5,545 nt of DNA from Candidatus Dadabacteria bacterium (lineage in GTDB: Bacteria > Desulfobacterota_D > UBA1144 > Nemesobacterales > UBA2774): NCBI GenBank assembly GCA_030632765.1, contig DAOVUC010000125.1:1-5545 (forward strand), read 5' to 3'. The notes beneath the pieces were generated by a model. That model was given only the letters and a program-made list of their open reading frames with translations, did no database searches and was not told the origin of the DNA. Below are positions 1 to 5,545 of this stretch, piece after piece (position 1 is the stretch's first letter; each line of letters opens with the position of its first letter). A program made the position numbers and the translations under genes.

Positions 1-402
1 AACTCCGGATTAGATTCAGCTCTAGAGCTGTGCGCGTATAACCAGTAAGCGTGGTAGCTTATTAGTAAACTCGCGTAAGGATGCTTTTCGCTGAGTCTGG
101 GTATTCCTATTCTCCCATCTACTCATACCTTCCTGCTGGTTCTTTAATACTGCTGTAAGTCCCTTGGGCAAGCCGTCTGCATCGGGTTCAGGCGATGCCT
201 CCCATTCCCACCAGCCGTTATCGTGTTCAGCTATTCCAAGGACTGTTTCCGCTCGTAGTCTATCCGGGTCCTGGGAATCGGAATAATATCCGGGACGGGC
301 AAATTCTTCGTTTCCCCAATGTGCCGCTAAAAAACCTGAAACTTTTGCATGATCCGGTTGAGTTATAAAGTAAATTTTATTTTTATATTCAGTTTTAAGC
401 AT
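1..402 (-). CDS. DUF3891 family protein, frameshifted and cut by the left edge
   Basis: The product is a soluble protein of the uncharacterised DUF3891 family; its biochemical role is unknown. Recognisable family features are [11 protein letters not shown] near the N terminus and [16 protein letters not shown] about 50 residues later. I place the start at the ATG at 400-402 ([12 protein letters not shown]), because family members begin about ten residues before the QPDH motif. A TTG 13 codons upstream (441) keeps the frame open but adds an atypical extension. Neither has a clear Shine-Dalgarno. The simple frame continues to a stop at 22, but its last 30 residues do not look like the family. 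Dropping one base in the CCC run at 114-116 restores the expected continuation, including [14 protein letters not shown], which stays open to the left edge. So this is either a real frameshift (pseudogene) or a one-base sequencing or assembly error. Family assignment is confident, and the frameshift is read directly from the sequence. Confidence 0.8.
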
Positions 403-576
403 GGTCAAATGATAATCTAGGACATAAATATCATCAAGCAATACTTTCGTTTCATTTTTCTCCGATCATCCAGAAAGGGCTGGACCTGCTAAAGTTATAG
501 TCGAGTTTTACTGAAATCGGGTCCATTCATCCCAATCATGTTCAGAATCTATTATAAACCACAAGAGGTGACCGAT

Positions 577-617
577 AAAAAACGATATTTTATTAGTTGA
601 CATAATATACATTATCG
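577..617 (-). terminator. Weak candidate terminator of the arsR-acr3 operon
   Basis: Read on the minus strand, CGATA (613-617) can pair with TATCG (583-587). A few extra AT pairs lie inside, interrupted by mismatches, and a run of six T follows directly (A577-A582 on the plus strand). It starts about 75 bases after the acr3 stop. The stem is short and AT-rich with a large loop, so termination would be inefficient; this is a candidate only. Confidence 0.3.
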
Positions 618-664
618 GACGTTATGAATATAAACTCTGAAATAAGGTAGTTTCCCAGAATCTG

Positions 665-677
665 TGACCTTTCCGGG
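665..677 (+). repeat. 13-bp direct repeat, left copy (downstream of acr3)
   Basis: TGACCTTTCCGGG, identical to 2309-2321. It lies 15 bases beyond the acr3 stop. Flanking bases do not match. Confidence 0.45.
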
Positions 678-691
678 TTTGAATAGCAATT

Positions 692-1756
692 TTAAGTCAC
701 TGGAGAGCTTGATTTATAAAACCATCTCCTTCTGAACCAAAAAGCCACATTGACCATTGCGATTAGTACCGGTACTTCCACAAGCGGACCTATAACTGTT
801 GCAAAAGCTACTGAAGACCCAAGGCCGAAAGCTGTGATCGCTACGGCAATGGCTAGTTCAAAATTATTACTCGCCGCAGTAAAAGCTGCTGCTGTAGTTT
901 TACCGTAGTCTGCTCCTATTAATTTCCCCATGATAAAACTGACGATAAACATCACAACAAAATAAATGGCCAGCGGGATTGCAATCTTTAATACGTCCAA
1001 TGGGAACTCCAAGACCATACCGCCCTTGAGTGAGAACATAGCTACGATTGTGAACAGAAGCGCAAAGAGTGTAATGGGCCCAATCTTCGGTAAAAACTTT
1101 CCCTCATACCAGTTTTTCCCTTTTTGTTTCATAAGGAATTTGCGCGTCAGAAAACCTGCAAGAAAGGGAATGCCGAGATATATAAATACACTTTCAGCTA
1201 TAGTCCTAAAACTGACATCCACTACTTGCCCGTCAATGCCGAAAATCGGAGGCAAAATGGTCAGGAAAAACCAGGCATATACGGCAAAAAACAATAGTTG
1301 AAAGATACTGTTAAATGCTACCAATGCTGCAACATATTGATTATCGCCTTCGGCCAGCTGGTTCCAGACAATCACCATGGCAATACAACGGGCTAATCCG
1401 ATTAAGATCAGACCGATCATATATTGAGGGTGATCCTGCAAGAATAAAATGGCAAGGCCAAACATTAAGAGAGGACCGATAACCCAGTTCTGAACCAGTG
1501 ACAGCAGCAGAATTTTCCAGTCCTTAAATATAAGGGGTAATTCCTCATATTTCACCCTTGCAAGTGGCGGGTACATCATCAATATCAGACCTATGGCAAT
1601 TGGGATATTGGTTGAACCAATAGATAAACTATTTAATAAACCCGGAGCGCCTTTAAAGACGGTTCCAATCGCTACGCCGCCTGCCATGGCCAAAAAAATC
1701 CACAATGTGAGATAACGGTCCAGAAAAGATAAACGCCGCTTGTTACAACTGGTCAT
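692..1756 (-). CDS. acr3: ACR3-family arsenite efflux transporter
   Basis: This is an inner-membrane carrier that exports arsenite, As(OH)3/arsenite anion, using the proton motive force; ACR3 proteins are often labelled arsB although unrelated to classical ArsB. The protein is about 354 residues, normal for the family, and shows about ten hydrophobic segments. The signature [16 protein letters not shown] contains the family's essential cysteine (about residue 124). The segment [15 protein letters not shown] near residue 300 carries the conserved glutamate; both sit in discontinuous membrane helices in the bile/arsenite transporter fold. I chose the ATG at 1754-1756 because a GGGGG Shine-Dalgarno-like run lies 8 bases upstream (1765-1769). 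A TTG two codons earlier (1762) would be too close to that run. It follows arsR by 73 bases on the same strand and is presumably co-transcribed and derepressed by arsenite. No residue needed for function appears to be missing. Confidence 0.96.
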   Translation of the reverse strand: MTSCNKRRLSFLDRYLTLWIFLAMAGGVAIGTVFKGAPGLLNSLSIGSTNIPIAIGLILMMYPPLARVKYEELPLIFKDWKILLLSLVQNWVIGPLLMFGLAILFLQDHPQYMIGLILIGLARCIAMVIVWNQLAEGDNQYVAALVAFNSIFQLLFFAVYAWFFLTILPPIFGIDGQVVDVSFRTIAESVFIYLGIPFLAGFLTRKFLMKQKGKNWYEGKFLPKIGPITLFALLFTIVAMFSLKGGMVLEFPLDVLKIAIPLAIYFVVMFIVSFIMGKLIGADYGKTTAAAFTAASNNFELAIAVAITAFGLGSSVAFATVIGPLVEVPVLIAMVNVAFWFRRRWFYKSSSPVT

Positions 1757-1829
1757 CTGCAAATCCCCCGTTCATTGGTAGCGGTACTTGGTTGGCTGGA
1801 GTCAACTGAATCCGCTCATAATTAATCAA

Positions 1830-2162
1830 CTAATCTACATTTAGGTTACAAAGATTTGCTATTGACTGAGGTTTGATTGCTTGGCTACGGGAGCAACACT
1901 CGTCAAAAAGGAACGCAAGTAAATTTTTAAGGGCTTCGGTATTTGCTGAATAACGCAGGAACTGACGTTCGCGATTTACCAGTACCAGACCTACGATTTT
2001 CAATTTTTCCATGTGATACGAAAGTGTGGAACCAGGTATTCCTAATTCAGATTGAATATCTCCCACAACCATACCTTCAGGATGGGCCGATAATAAAAGC
2101 CGCATAATTCTAAGCCTTGGCTCGGTTCCCATTGCCGACATCATGTCGGCATAAAGATTCAT
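1830..2162 (-). CDS. arsR: ArsR-family arsenite-responsive transcriptional repressor
   Basis: This is a small winged-helix repressor of about 110 residues that should bind operator DNA as a dimer and release it on binding As(III). Visible elements are an N-terminal helix with GTEPRLRIMRLLL, then the helix-turn-helix DIQSELGIPGSTLSYHMEKLKIVGLV, then the wing with RERQFLRYSA. It lacks the classical ELCVCDL metal site in the recognition region (GMVVGDIQSEL stands there). Instead it has adjacent cysteines in FDECCSRSQ and a third cysteine near the C terminus (IANLCNLNVD), resembling ArsR proteins that bind arsenite with C-terminal cysteines, such as that of Acidithiobacillus ferrooxidans. I chose the ATG at 2160-2162 (MNLYADMMSAMG) because AAAGGA lies 7 bases upstream. 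An in-frame ATG nine codons earlier (2189) lacks a ribosome site and overlaps the palindromic operator. It is the first gene of the arsR-acr3 operon and is probably autoregulated. Confidence 0.94.
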   Translation of the reverse strand: MNLYADMMSAMGTEPRLRIMRLLLSAHPEGMVVGDIQSELGIPGSTLSYHMEKLKIVGLVLVNRERQFLRYSANTEALKNLLAFLFDECCSRSQAIKPQSIANLCNLNVD

Positions 2163-2169
2163 AGGACTT

Positions 2170-2175
2170 TCCTTT
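2170..2175 (-). promoter_or_regulatory. Ribosome binding site that sets the arsR start
   Basis: AAAGGA on the minus strand lies 7 bases before the ATG at 2160-2162. The alternative ATG at 2187-2189 has no comparable site, so this supports the shorter ArsR. Confidence 0.65.
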
Positions 2176-2188
2176 ATCTTTAATACCA

Positions 2189-2210
2189 TATTTCTAGTAT
2201 AATAGAAATA
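2189..2210. promoter_or_regulatory. Palindromic candidate ArsR operator
   Basis: Perfect 8-base arms TATTTCTA (2189-2196) and TAGAAATA (2203-2210) flank the 6-base centre GTATAA, four bases of which also pair. Ten of eleven positions in each half are therefore symmetric. It lies 26 bases before the arsR ATG and covers the proposed -10 box, the usual place for an ArsR repressor to block transcription. The symmetry is seen directly; the binding partner is inferred. Confidence 0.65.
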
Positions 2211-2223
2211 CTTGGTAAAACAA
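2196..2223 (-). promoter_or_regulatory. Candidate sigma-70 promoter of the arsR-acr3 operon
   Basis: On the minus strand, TTGTTT (2218-2223) and TATACT (2196-2201) are separated by 16 bases, each a fair match to the -35 and -10 consensus. The -10 lies inside the palindromic operator. Transcription would start about 25 bases before the chosen arsR ATG, leaving a short leader. Confidence 0.5.
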
Positions 2224-2389
2224 GTCTAAATTTTAAGGAAAATGTATATGTAGCTATAACAAGAATTAATTTAATTGACAAAACTCTTCGTCGCTTTTGT
2301 TAAACTACTGACCTTTCCGGGCATGATTTGTGTTATTTCAGCGATTATATAGCCTCTGTAAAATGACTCCAATCTGGTAAACTTCAAGT
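2224..2389 (+). promoter_or_regulatory. Upstream region of the SDR gene with a TTGACA -35 element
   Basis: Together with the ars promoter, this forms the 227-base divergent spacer between arsR and the SDR gene. A consensus -35 hexamer TTGACA lies at 2275-2280 on the plus strand. At the best spacing the -10 is poor (TGTTAA, 2298-2303); TTATAT near 2346 is an alternative -10 without a good -35. A 13-base AT-only palindrome (AATTAA-T-TTAATT, 2264-2276) overlaps the start of the -35. The start codon itself has no clear Shine-Dalgarno. The true promoter cannot be fixed by eye. Confidence 0.3.
2309..2321 (+). repeat. 13-bp direct repeat, right copy (upstream of arsR)
   Basis: TGACCTTTCCGGG, identical to 665-677 and in the same orientation. 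With the left copy it brackets the whole arsR-acr3 operon and its promoter. It could be chance; see the finding. Confidence 0.45.
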
Positions 2390-3109
2390 ATGATGAAACT
2401 TAAAGGAAAAACAGCTCTTATAACAGGCGGTAGTAAAGGAATCGGAAAAGGAATTGCAGAGGCTTATCTAAAGCAAGGTGCTGAAGTTATAATCTGCGGA
2501 CGAAATGAAGCTAATCTTCAAGCTACTGGTGATGAGCTTAAAGAATTTGGGCAAATTAATTATGTAGTGTGTGATATTACCAAGTTAGATGATGTAAAAA
2601 GGCTCGCCAGTCAAATTGATGCAATAAAGCAAAAACTGGATATCTTGGTCAATAACGCAAGTATTTTGGGAGCCAGATCTTCCATTATGGAATACCCGGA
2701 GGATGTTTGGGAAGAAGTAATTCACATTAACCTTAACGCCCAATTTTTCGTTACAAAGGCCCTTCTCCCGTTATTAAATAAATCTGAAAATAGCTCAATA
2801 ATAAACGTAAGCTCAAGTGTTGGCAGGAAGGGGAAAAAGGAATGGGGAGCATACGCTGCTTCTAAATTCGGTGTGGAGGCTTTAACTCAGGTACTAGCAC
2901 ACGAGATGGAAGATACCAATGTCAGGGTGAATTCAGTCAATCCCGGTGGTACCCGTACGGATATGAGAGCCGGAGCTTACCCCGATGAAGACCCCAATAC
3001 TCTCCCTACCCCGCTCGATATCTCACCCGTTTTTGTCTACCTCGCCTCAGATGAATCAATCGATATCAACGGCCAGGAATTTGCCGCACGCGACTGGATT
3101 GGTAAGTAG
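2390..3109 (+). CDS. YciK-like short-chain dehydrogenase/reductase (SDR)
   Basis: This is a cytoplasmic NAD(P)-dependent oxidoreductase of the classical SDR family, 239 residues with a Rossmann fold. The cofactor loop is TGGSKGIG (residues 12-19). NNAS is at 88-91, the structural asparagine at about 114, the catalytic serine in the SSS at 141-143, and the YAASK motif supplies Tyr155 and Lys159. GR at 37-38 after the second strand is compatible with NADP(H) preference. The tail PGGTRTDMRAGAYPDEDP, followed by TPLDISPVFVYLASDES, closely resembles Escherichia coli YciK, whose substrate is not established, so no substrate is assigned. Two adjacent ATG codons (2390, 2393) can start it and there is no strong ribosome site. 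It is transcribed away from arsR and towards lutC, ending 28 bases from the lutC stop, with no clear terminator between. It is probably a single-gene unit. Confidence 0.92.
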   Translation: MMKLKGKTALITGGSKGIGKGIAEAYLKQGAEVIICGRNEANLQATGDELKEFGQINYVVCDITKLDDVKRLASQIDAIKQKLDILVNNASILGARSSIMEYPEDVWEEVIHINLNAQFFVTKALLPLLNKSENSSIINVSSSVGRKGKKEWGAYAASKFGVEALTQVLAHEMEDTNVRVNSVNPGGTRTDMRAGAYPDEDPNTLPTPLDISPVFVYLASDESIDINGQEFAARDWIGK

Positions 3110-3137
3110 TTTGTATCTAGTTATGCCTTGAGTAAGT

Positions 3138-3821
3138 TCAGGACAAAATAACAACGTACAACTCCTTTGGGCCGTGGACGCCGAGCGTCAGGTTGAGCTC
3201 GATATCGGCAGTACGGCTCGGACCGGTAATGAAGGTCATACAGCTGCTTATGTCATCAGTATTTGGAAGCCTGCTTTTTAGAATTATAAAAAGGTCATTG
3301 ATATTCCTCACCAAGTTCTCAGGTCTTACGATAGCCAAATGAATTGGAGGAAGGAGTGAGACGCTCCGGGGTTGATTCTTATCTGTTAGCAAAACTAATG
3401 TTCCAGTGTCAGCAATCGCATAATCAACTTCAGTAATTCCAATATCAGCTTTTGCGATCCTGTTTTTATTCTTCGCTGTGATTAATTTTAATCCCGCATC
3501 TTTTAGTTCCTGTTTGAGATTCATCTCTTTTAAAAATTCAGACTCCCAAATTGCAAACGACTTTAATTCTTTTTCTTTGATAAGGTCTTGCAAAAAACTT
3601 TTGACTTCATCCTCACTGCCCGCTTCTAAAACATTCGTGTTTACGTTTTCAAGCTCGCCAACAAATTGAGTTTTTAACTTGCTCTGCAGTTCTTTTGTTA
3701 ACTTCTGAATCTCTTCAGTCTCACTCAGGAAGTTTCTCTCTTCTAAAGTTTCTTCTAAGCCGACTCCTTCCAGCCCTTTTCTGATAGTGTGTAAAATTTC
3801 TTCTCTTGAATTATTACTCAT
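3138..3821 (-). CDS. lutC: LutC, LUD-domain lactate utilization protein
   Basis: This is the third protein of the LutABC L-lactate oxidation system (YkgG/LutC, LUD domain, formerly DUF162); it acts in the cytoplasm with LutA and LutB. Its length, 227 residues, is normal. The N-terminal 60 residues are charged and helical. The LUD core shows ADIGITEVDYAIADTGT (125-141), SLLPPIHLAIV (about 155-165), FITGPSRTADIE (197-208) and GVHGPKEL (214-221). It has no iron-sulfur cysteine motif, as expected for LutC. The core parallels the LUD part of LutB next door (AVAETGT, VPKIHVALVG, FITGPKRSTDID), so the two are related domains. The start ATG at 3819-3821 has a GGTGAG ribosome-like site just upstream (3825-3830), 27 bases after the lutB stop. 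It is the last gene of the operon and converges with the SDR gene. Confidence 0.94.
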   Translation of the reverse strand: MSNNSREEILHTIRKGLEGVGLEETLEERNFLSETEEIQKLTKELQSKLKTQFVGELENVNTNVLEAGSEDEVKSFLQDLIKEKELKSFAIWESEFLKEMNLKQELKDAGLKLITAKNKNRIAKADIGITEVDYAIADTGTLVLLTDKNQPRSVSLLPPIHLAIVRPENLVRNINDLFIILKSRLPNTDDISSCMTFITGPSRTADIELNLTLGVHGPKELYVVILS

Positions 3822-3848
3822 ATGCTCACCGATTCTAAAATAGGTTCC

Positions 3849-5285
3849 CTACCCCGTCTCACTTTTTATCTCTTTCCACTTTTCTCTGAAAGTTTTCTTG
3901 GCGACCGCAGGAAAGTCTCTTTGGTCCGTCCATCTTGAAAATGGATATGGTAGTGAATTTAATTTTCCATTGCTCCCCCTCCACGGAAGTTGAAAATAAT
4001 ACGACAGCTTGTTCGTAATTTTATATATTGATTCATGCTCTACAGAAAACCGCCATAACCGTATCCCAAGTTTTTCTAACTTTGCGCCCCCTACCCTCAC
4101 ATCTCCCATTTTTGATTCGACGACTTTTTTCCTCAGTTCAAGAAGTACCTTTGGGAAATCAATCTTAACCGGGCACACGTCTTTACATGCTCCGCAAAGC
4201 GATGAGGCAAACGGAAGCTCGGGGGCTTTATCAATACCCATTAATTGTGGAGTTATTATTGCCCCTATAGGGCCCGAGTAAACCCAGCCGTAAGAATGGC
4301 CGCCTACTTGTCTATATACCGGGCAAATATTTAGACACGCACCGCAGCGAATACAATATAAAGATTCCCTTGTTTCCTCAGATGCCAGTATTTTTGATCT
4401 TCCGTTGTCCAATAGTACAAGGTGGAATTCTTCGGGCCCGTCTATATCAGTACTCCGCTTTGGTCCGGTAATGAATGAAACATAAGTCGATGATTTTTGC
4501 CCCGTTGCGCTTCTTGCTAGCACTGTTAGAAATAGAGAAAGATCTTCATAGCGTGGAATAAGCTTCTCTATCCCAACAAGTGCTACATGTATTTTCGGAA
4601 CAGTGGTTGTAAGCCGGGCATTTCCTTCGTTCTCAACAACTGCAATTGTCCCGGTCTCTGCCACGGCAAAGTTGGCGCCTGAGACTCCCATATCAGCATT
4701 TAGGAATTCGCCTCTAAGTTTCTCTCTTGCAACTTTCGTGAGCTCCTCAGGTTTATCATAACGCGGAATCCCCAGTTTCTCAGAAAACAGTATGGAGATG
4801 TCCTCTTTGGTTTTATGGATTGCGGGGACTATTATATGAGAGGGATGCTCGCCCGCTAGCTGAATAATATATTCTCCCAGATCGGTCTCAACTACTTTTA
4901 TACCGGCGTGTTCAAAACTACTGTTAAGCTCGATTTCTTCAGTCGCCATGGATTTACTTTTTACGACTGACTTAACCCTTCCTTCCCGAGCAATATTTAT
5001 TATTATTTGAGATGCTTCTTCAGCATCTTTTGCCCAGTGAACTTTTCCCCCTGCCTTTTTAACCTTCTCCTCAAGCATAAGAAGATATTTGTCCAAGTTT
5101 TCTATAGTTTCTTTTTTTATTTCTCTCGCAGCTGTTCTTAGTCCTTCCCAATCAGGAACTTCTTCACTCGCTTTATTTCTTGCTGATCTAAAACGATTGG
5201 TAACATTTACTAATGCCTTCTGTAATGACTTATTACGTAAAGCCTTTTCTGAGTCTTCCTCGAACCGGACTTCTTCAAATTCCAT
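3849..5285 (-). CDS. lutB: LutB, iron-sulfur LUD-domain lactate utilization protein
   Basis: This is the central iron-sulfur subunit of the LutABC system, which oxidises L-lactate to pyruvate; it probably passes electrons through its clusters. The protein has 478 residues, the usual length for LutB/YkgF. Residues about 70-295 form the LUD domain, with SKSMATEEIELN (110-121), ETDLGEYIIQLAGEHPSHI (133-151), AVAETGTIAVVE (207-218), VPKIHVALVG (229-238) and FITGPKRSTDID (271-282). Then comes a ferredoxin-like region: CIRCGACLNICP (Cys 311, 314, 317, 321) followed by GGHSYG, and SSLCGACKDVCPVKIDFP (Cys 364, 367, 371). The C-terminal 90 residues form the family's tail. The ATG at 5283-5285 has AGAGGA 6 bases upstream (5292-5297), lying inside the last codons of lutA. 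Only 3 bases separate the lutA stop from this start, so the two are probably translationally coupled. Confidence 0.96.
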   Translation of the reverse strand: MEFEEVRFEEDSEKALRNKSLQKALVNVTNRFRSARNKASEEVPDWEGLRTAAREIKKETIENLDKYLLMLEEKVKKAGGKVHWAKDAEEASQIIINIAREGRVKSVVKSKSMATEEIELNSSFEHAGIKVVETDLGEYIIQLAGEHPSHIIVPAIHKTKEDISILFSEKLGIPRYDKPEELTKVAREKLRGEFLNADMGVSGANFAVAETGTIAVVENEGNARLTTTVPKIHVALVGIEKLIPRYEDLSLFLTVLARSATGQKSSTYVSFITGPKRSTDIDGPEEFHLVLLDNGRSKILASEETRESLYCIRCGACLNICPVYRQVGGHSYGWVYSGPIGAIITPQLMGIDKAPELPFASSLCGACKDVCPVKIDFPKVLLELRKKVVESKMGDVRVGGAKLEKLGIRLWRFSVEHESIYKITNKLSYYFQLPWRGSNGKLNSLPYPFSRWTDQRDFPAVAKKTFREKWKEIKSETG

Positions 5286-5288
5286 TTT

Positions 5289-5545
5289 CTATCCTCTGCT
5301 TGCAAGTAACTCTGCTAAATGCATTACCTTTATCGGAATGTTTTGCCTACTTAACGCTCCCCCAATATTCATCAGACAGCCCATGTCTGAAGATACTAAA
5401 GTGTCTGCGCCGCTATTTGTTATGCACTCTATTTTCTCGTCCAGCATTGAGACAGAGACTTTAGGGAATTTTATAGAAAACGTACCGCCAAACCCGCAGC
5501 ATGCGTCATGAAGTTCCATTTCTTTAAACTTGACCCCTTTTACGG
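5289..5545 (-). CDS. lutA: LutA, cysteine-rich-domain lactate utilization protein (C-terminal part)
   Basis: This is the C-terminal end, about 85 residues, of LutA (YkgE type, CCG/cysteine-rich domain). The frame is open to the right edge and the N-terminal two thirds, with the first CCG domain, lie outside the window. The visible second CCG motif is DACCGFGGTFSIKFP, followed by SGADTLVSSDMGCLMNIGG and then the tail IKVMHLAELLASRG. These cysteines match the CX(n)CCGXXC...CXXC pattern of CCG domains, which bind iron-sulfur centres in related heterodisulfide-reductase subunits. In the family LutA works with LutB and LutC in L-lactate oxidation. An internal ATG at 5517-5519 is not the start, because conserved coding sequence continues upstream in the same frame (VKGVKFKE). 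It is the first of the three lut genes as far as seen; the operon promoter lies to the right of the window. Confidence 0.92.
   Translation of the reverse strand, partial: VKGVKFKEMELHDACCGFGGTFSIKFPKVSVSMLDEKIECITNSGADTLVSSDMGCLMNIGGALSRQNIPIKVMHLAELLASRG

Larger units (their letters stand above)
403..691. other. Gene-free gap between acr3 and the DUF3891 gene
   Basis: This stretch of 289 bases holds no convincing gene; the longest reading frames are a few dozen codons without a ribosome binding site. It is AT-rich. It contains a perfect 5-bp hairpin (TCCAG, six-base loop, CTGGA) at 469-484 with no T-run after it. It also holds a 7-bp inverted repeat CCGATAA/TTATCGG at 572-578 and 612-618, a consensus -35 hexamer TTGACA on the plus strand at 597-602 without a good -10, and a perfect TATAAT on the minus strand at 551-556. 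The TATAAT could serve the DUF3891 gene, but no matching -35 is evident and it would leave a leader of about 140 bases. I see no degraded gene. Confidence 0.5.

Noticed and set aside
469..484. Perfect 5-bp hairpin TCCAG/CTGGA
   Set aside because: No T-run follows on either strand, so it is not a convincing terminator; the stem is too short to claim a structured RNA.
538..600. Twenty-codon plus-strand frame starting MFRIYYKPQ
   Set aside because: It is too short, has no ribosome site and resembles nothing I recognise.
966..1301. Open frame of 111 codons on the plus strand
   Set aside because: It lies wholly antisense to the strongly conserved acr3 and has no family-like motifs.
1743..1775. 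Ten-codon frame overlapping the acr3 start on the minus strand ([10 protein letters not shown])
   Set aside because: It has no ribosome binding site of its own and the length is expected by chance; a regulatory leader peptide is not supported.
3110..3137. Possible bidirectional terminator between the SDR gene and lutC
   Set aside because: I see no inverted repeat or T-run in these 28 bases.
4009..4281. Open frame of 90 codons on the plus strand
   Set aside because: It is antisense to the iron-sulfur part of lutB, with no independent coding evidence.
5089..5511. Open frame of 140 codons on the plus strand, with a second overlapping one at 5213-5464
   Set aside because: Both are antisense to lutB/lutA, whose motifs are clear; the translations are low-complexity and serine/leucine-rich shadows.

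Overview
The window is bacterial DNA of roughly low-to-mid 40s percent G+C. It holds six protein-coding genes and no RNA gene, insertion sequence or CRISPR array that I can see. The gene content (an Acr3/ArsR arsenic pair, a LutABC L-lactate operon, a YciK-type short-chain dehydrogenase and a DUF3891 protein) does not fix a phylum. The YciK-like dehydrogenase and the C-terminal-cysteine ArsR lean towards a proteobacterium-like or related Gram-negative lineage, but this is only an impression.

Layout, left to right. (1) Positions 1-402, minus strand: a DUF3891-family gene that runs off the left edge and carries an apparent +1 frameshift in a CCC run at 114-116. (2) Positions 403-691: an AT-rich gap with no convincing gene, holding inverted repeats, a weak terminator candidate for the arsenic operon, and possible promoter elements. 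(3) Positions 692-2162, minus strand: a two-gene arsenic resistance operon, arsR then acr3. Its promoter is overlapped by a near-perfect 22-bp palindrome that is a strong candidate for the ArsR operator. (4) Positions 2163-2389: a divergent intergenic region. (5) Positions 2390-3109, plus strand: a YciK-like SDR oxidoreductase, convergent with the next operon. (6) Positions 3138-5545, minus strand: the lutABC operon, with lutA cut by the right edge, lutB complete and lutC complete.

How the genes work together. ArsR should repress its own operon until arsenite is bound; Acr3 then exports arsenite across the inner membrane. No arsenate reductase is in the window. LutA, LutB and LutC should together oxidise L-lactate to pyruvate on the cytoplasmic side, using iron-sulfur clusters. 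The SDR is a stand-alone NAD(P)-dependent oxidoreductase of unknown substrate, lying between the two operons.

I found no evidence of a wholly new system. The points most worth checking are the DUF3891 frameshift, the palindromic ArsR operator over the -10 box, and a 13-bp direct repeat that brackets the ars operon.
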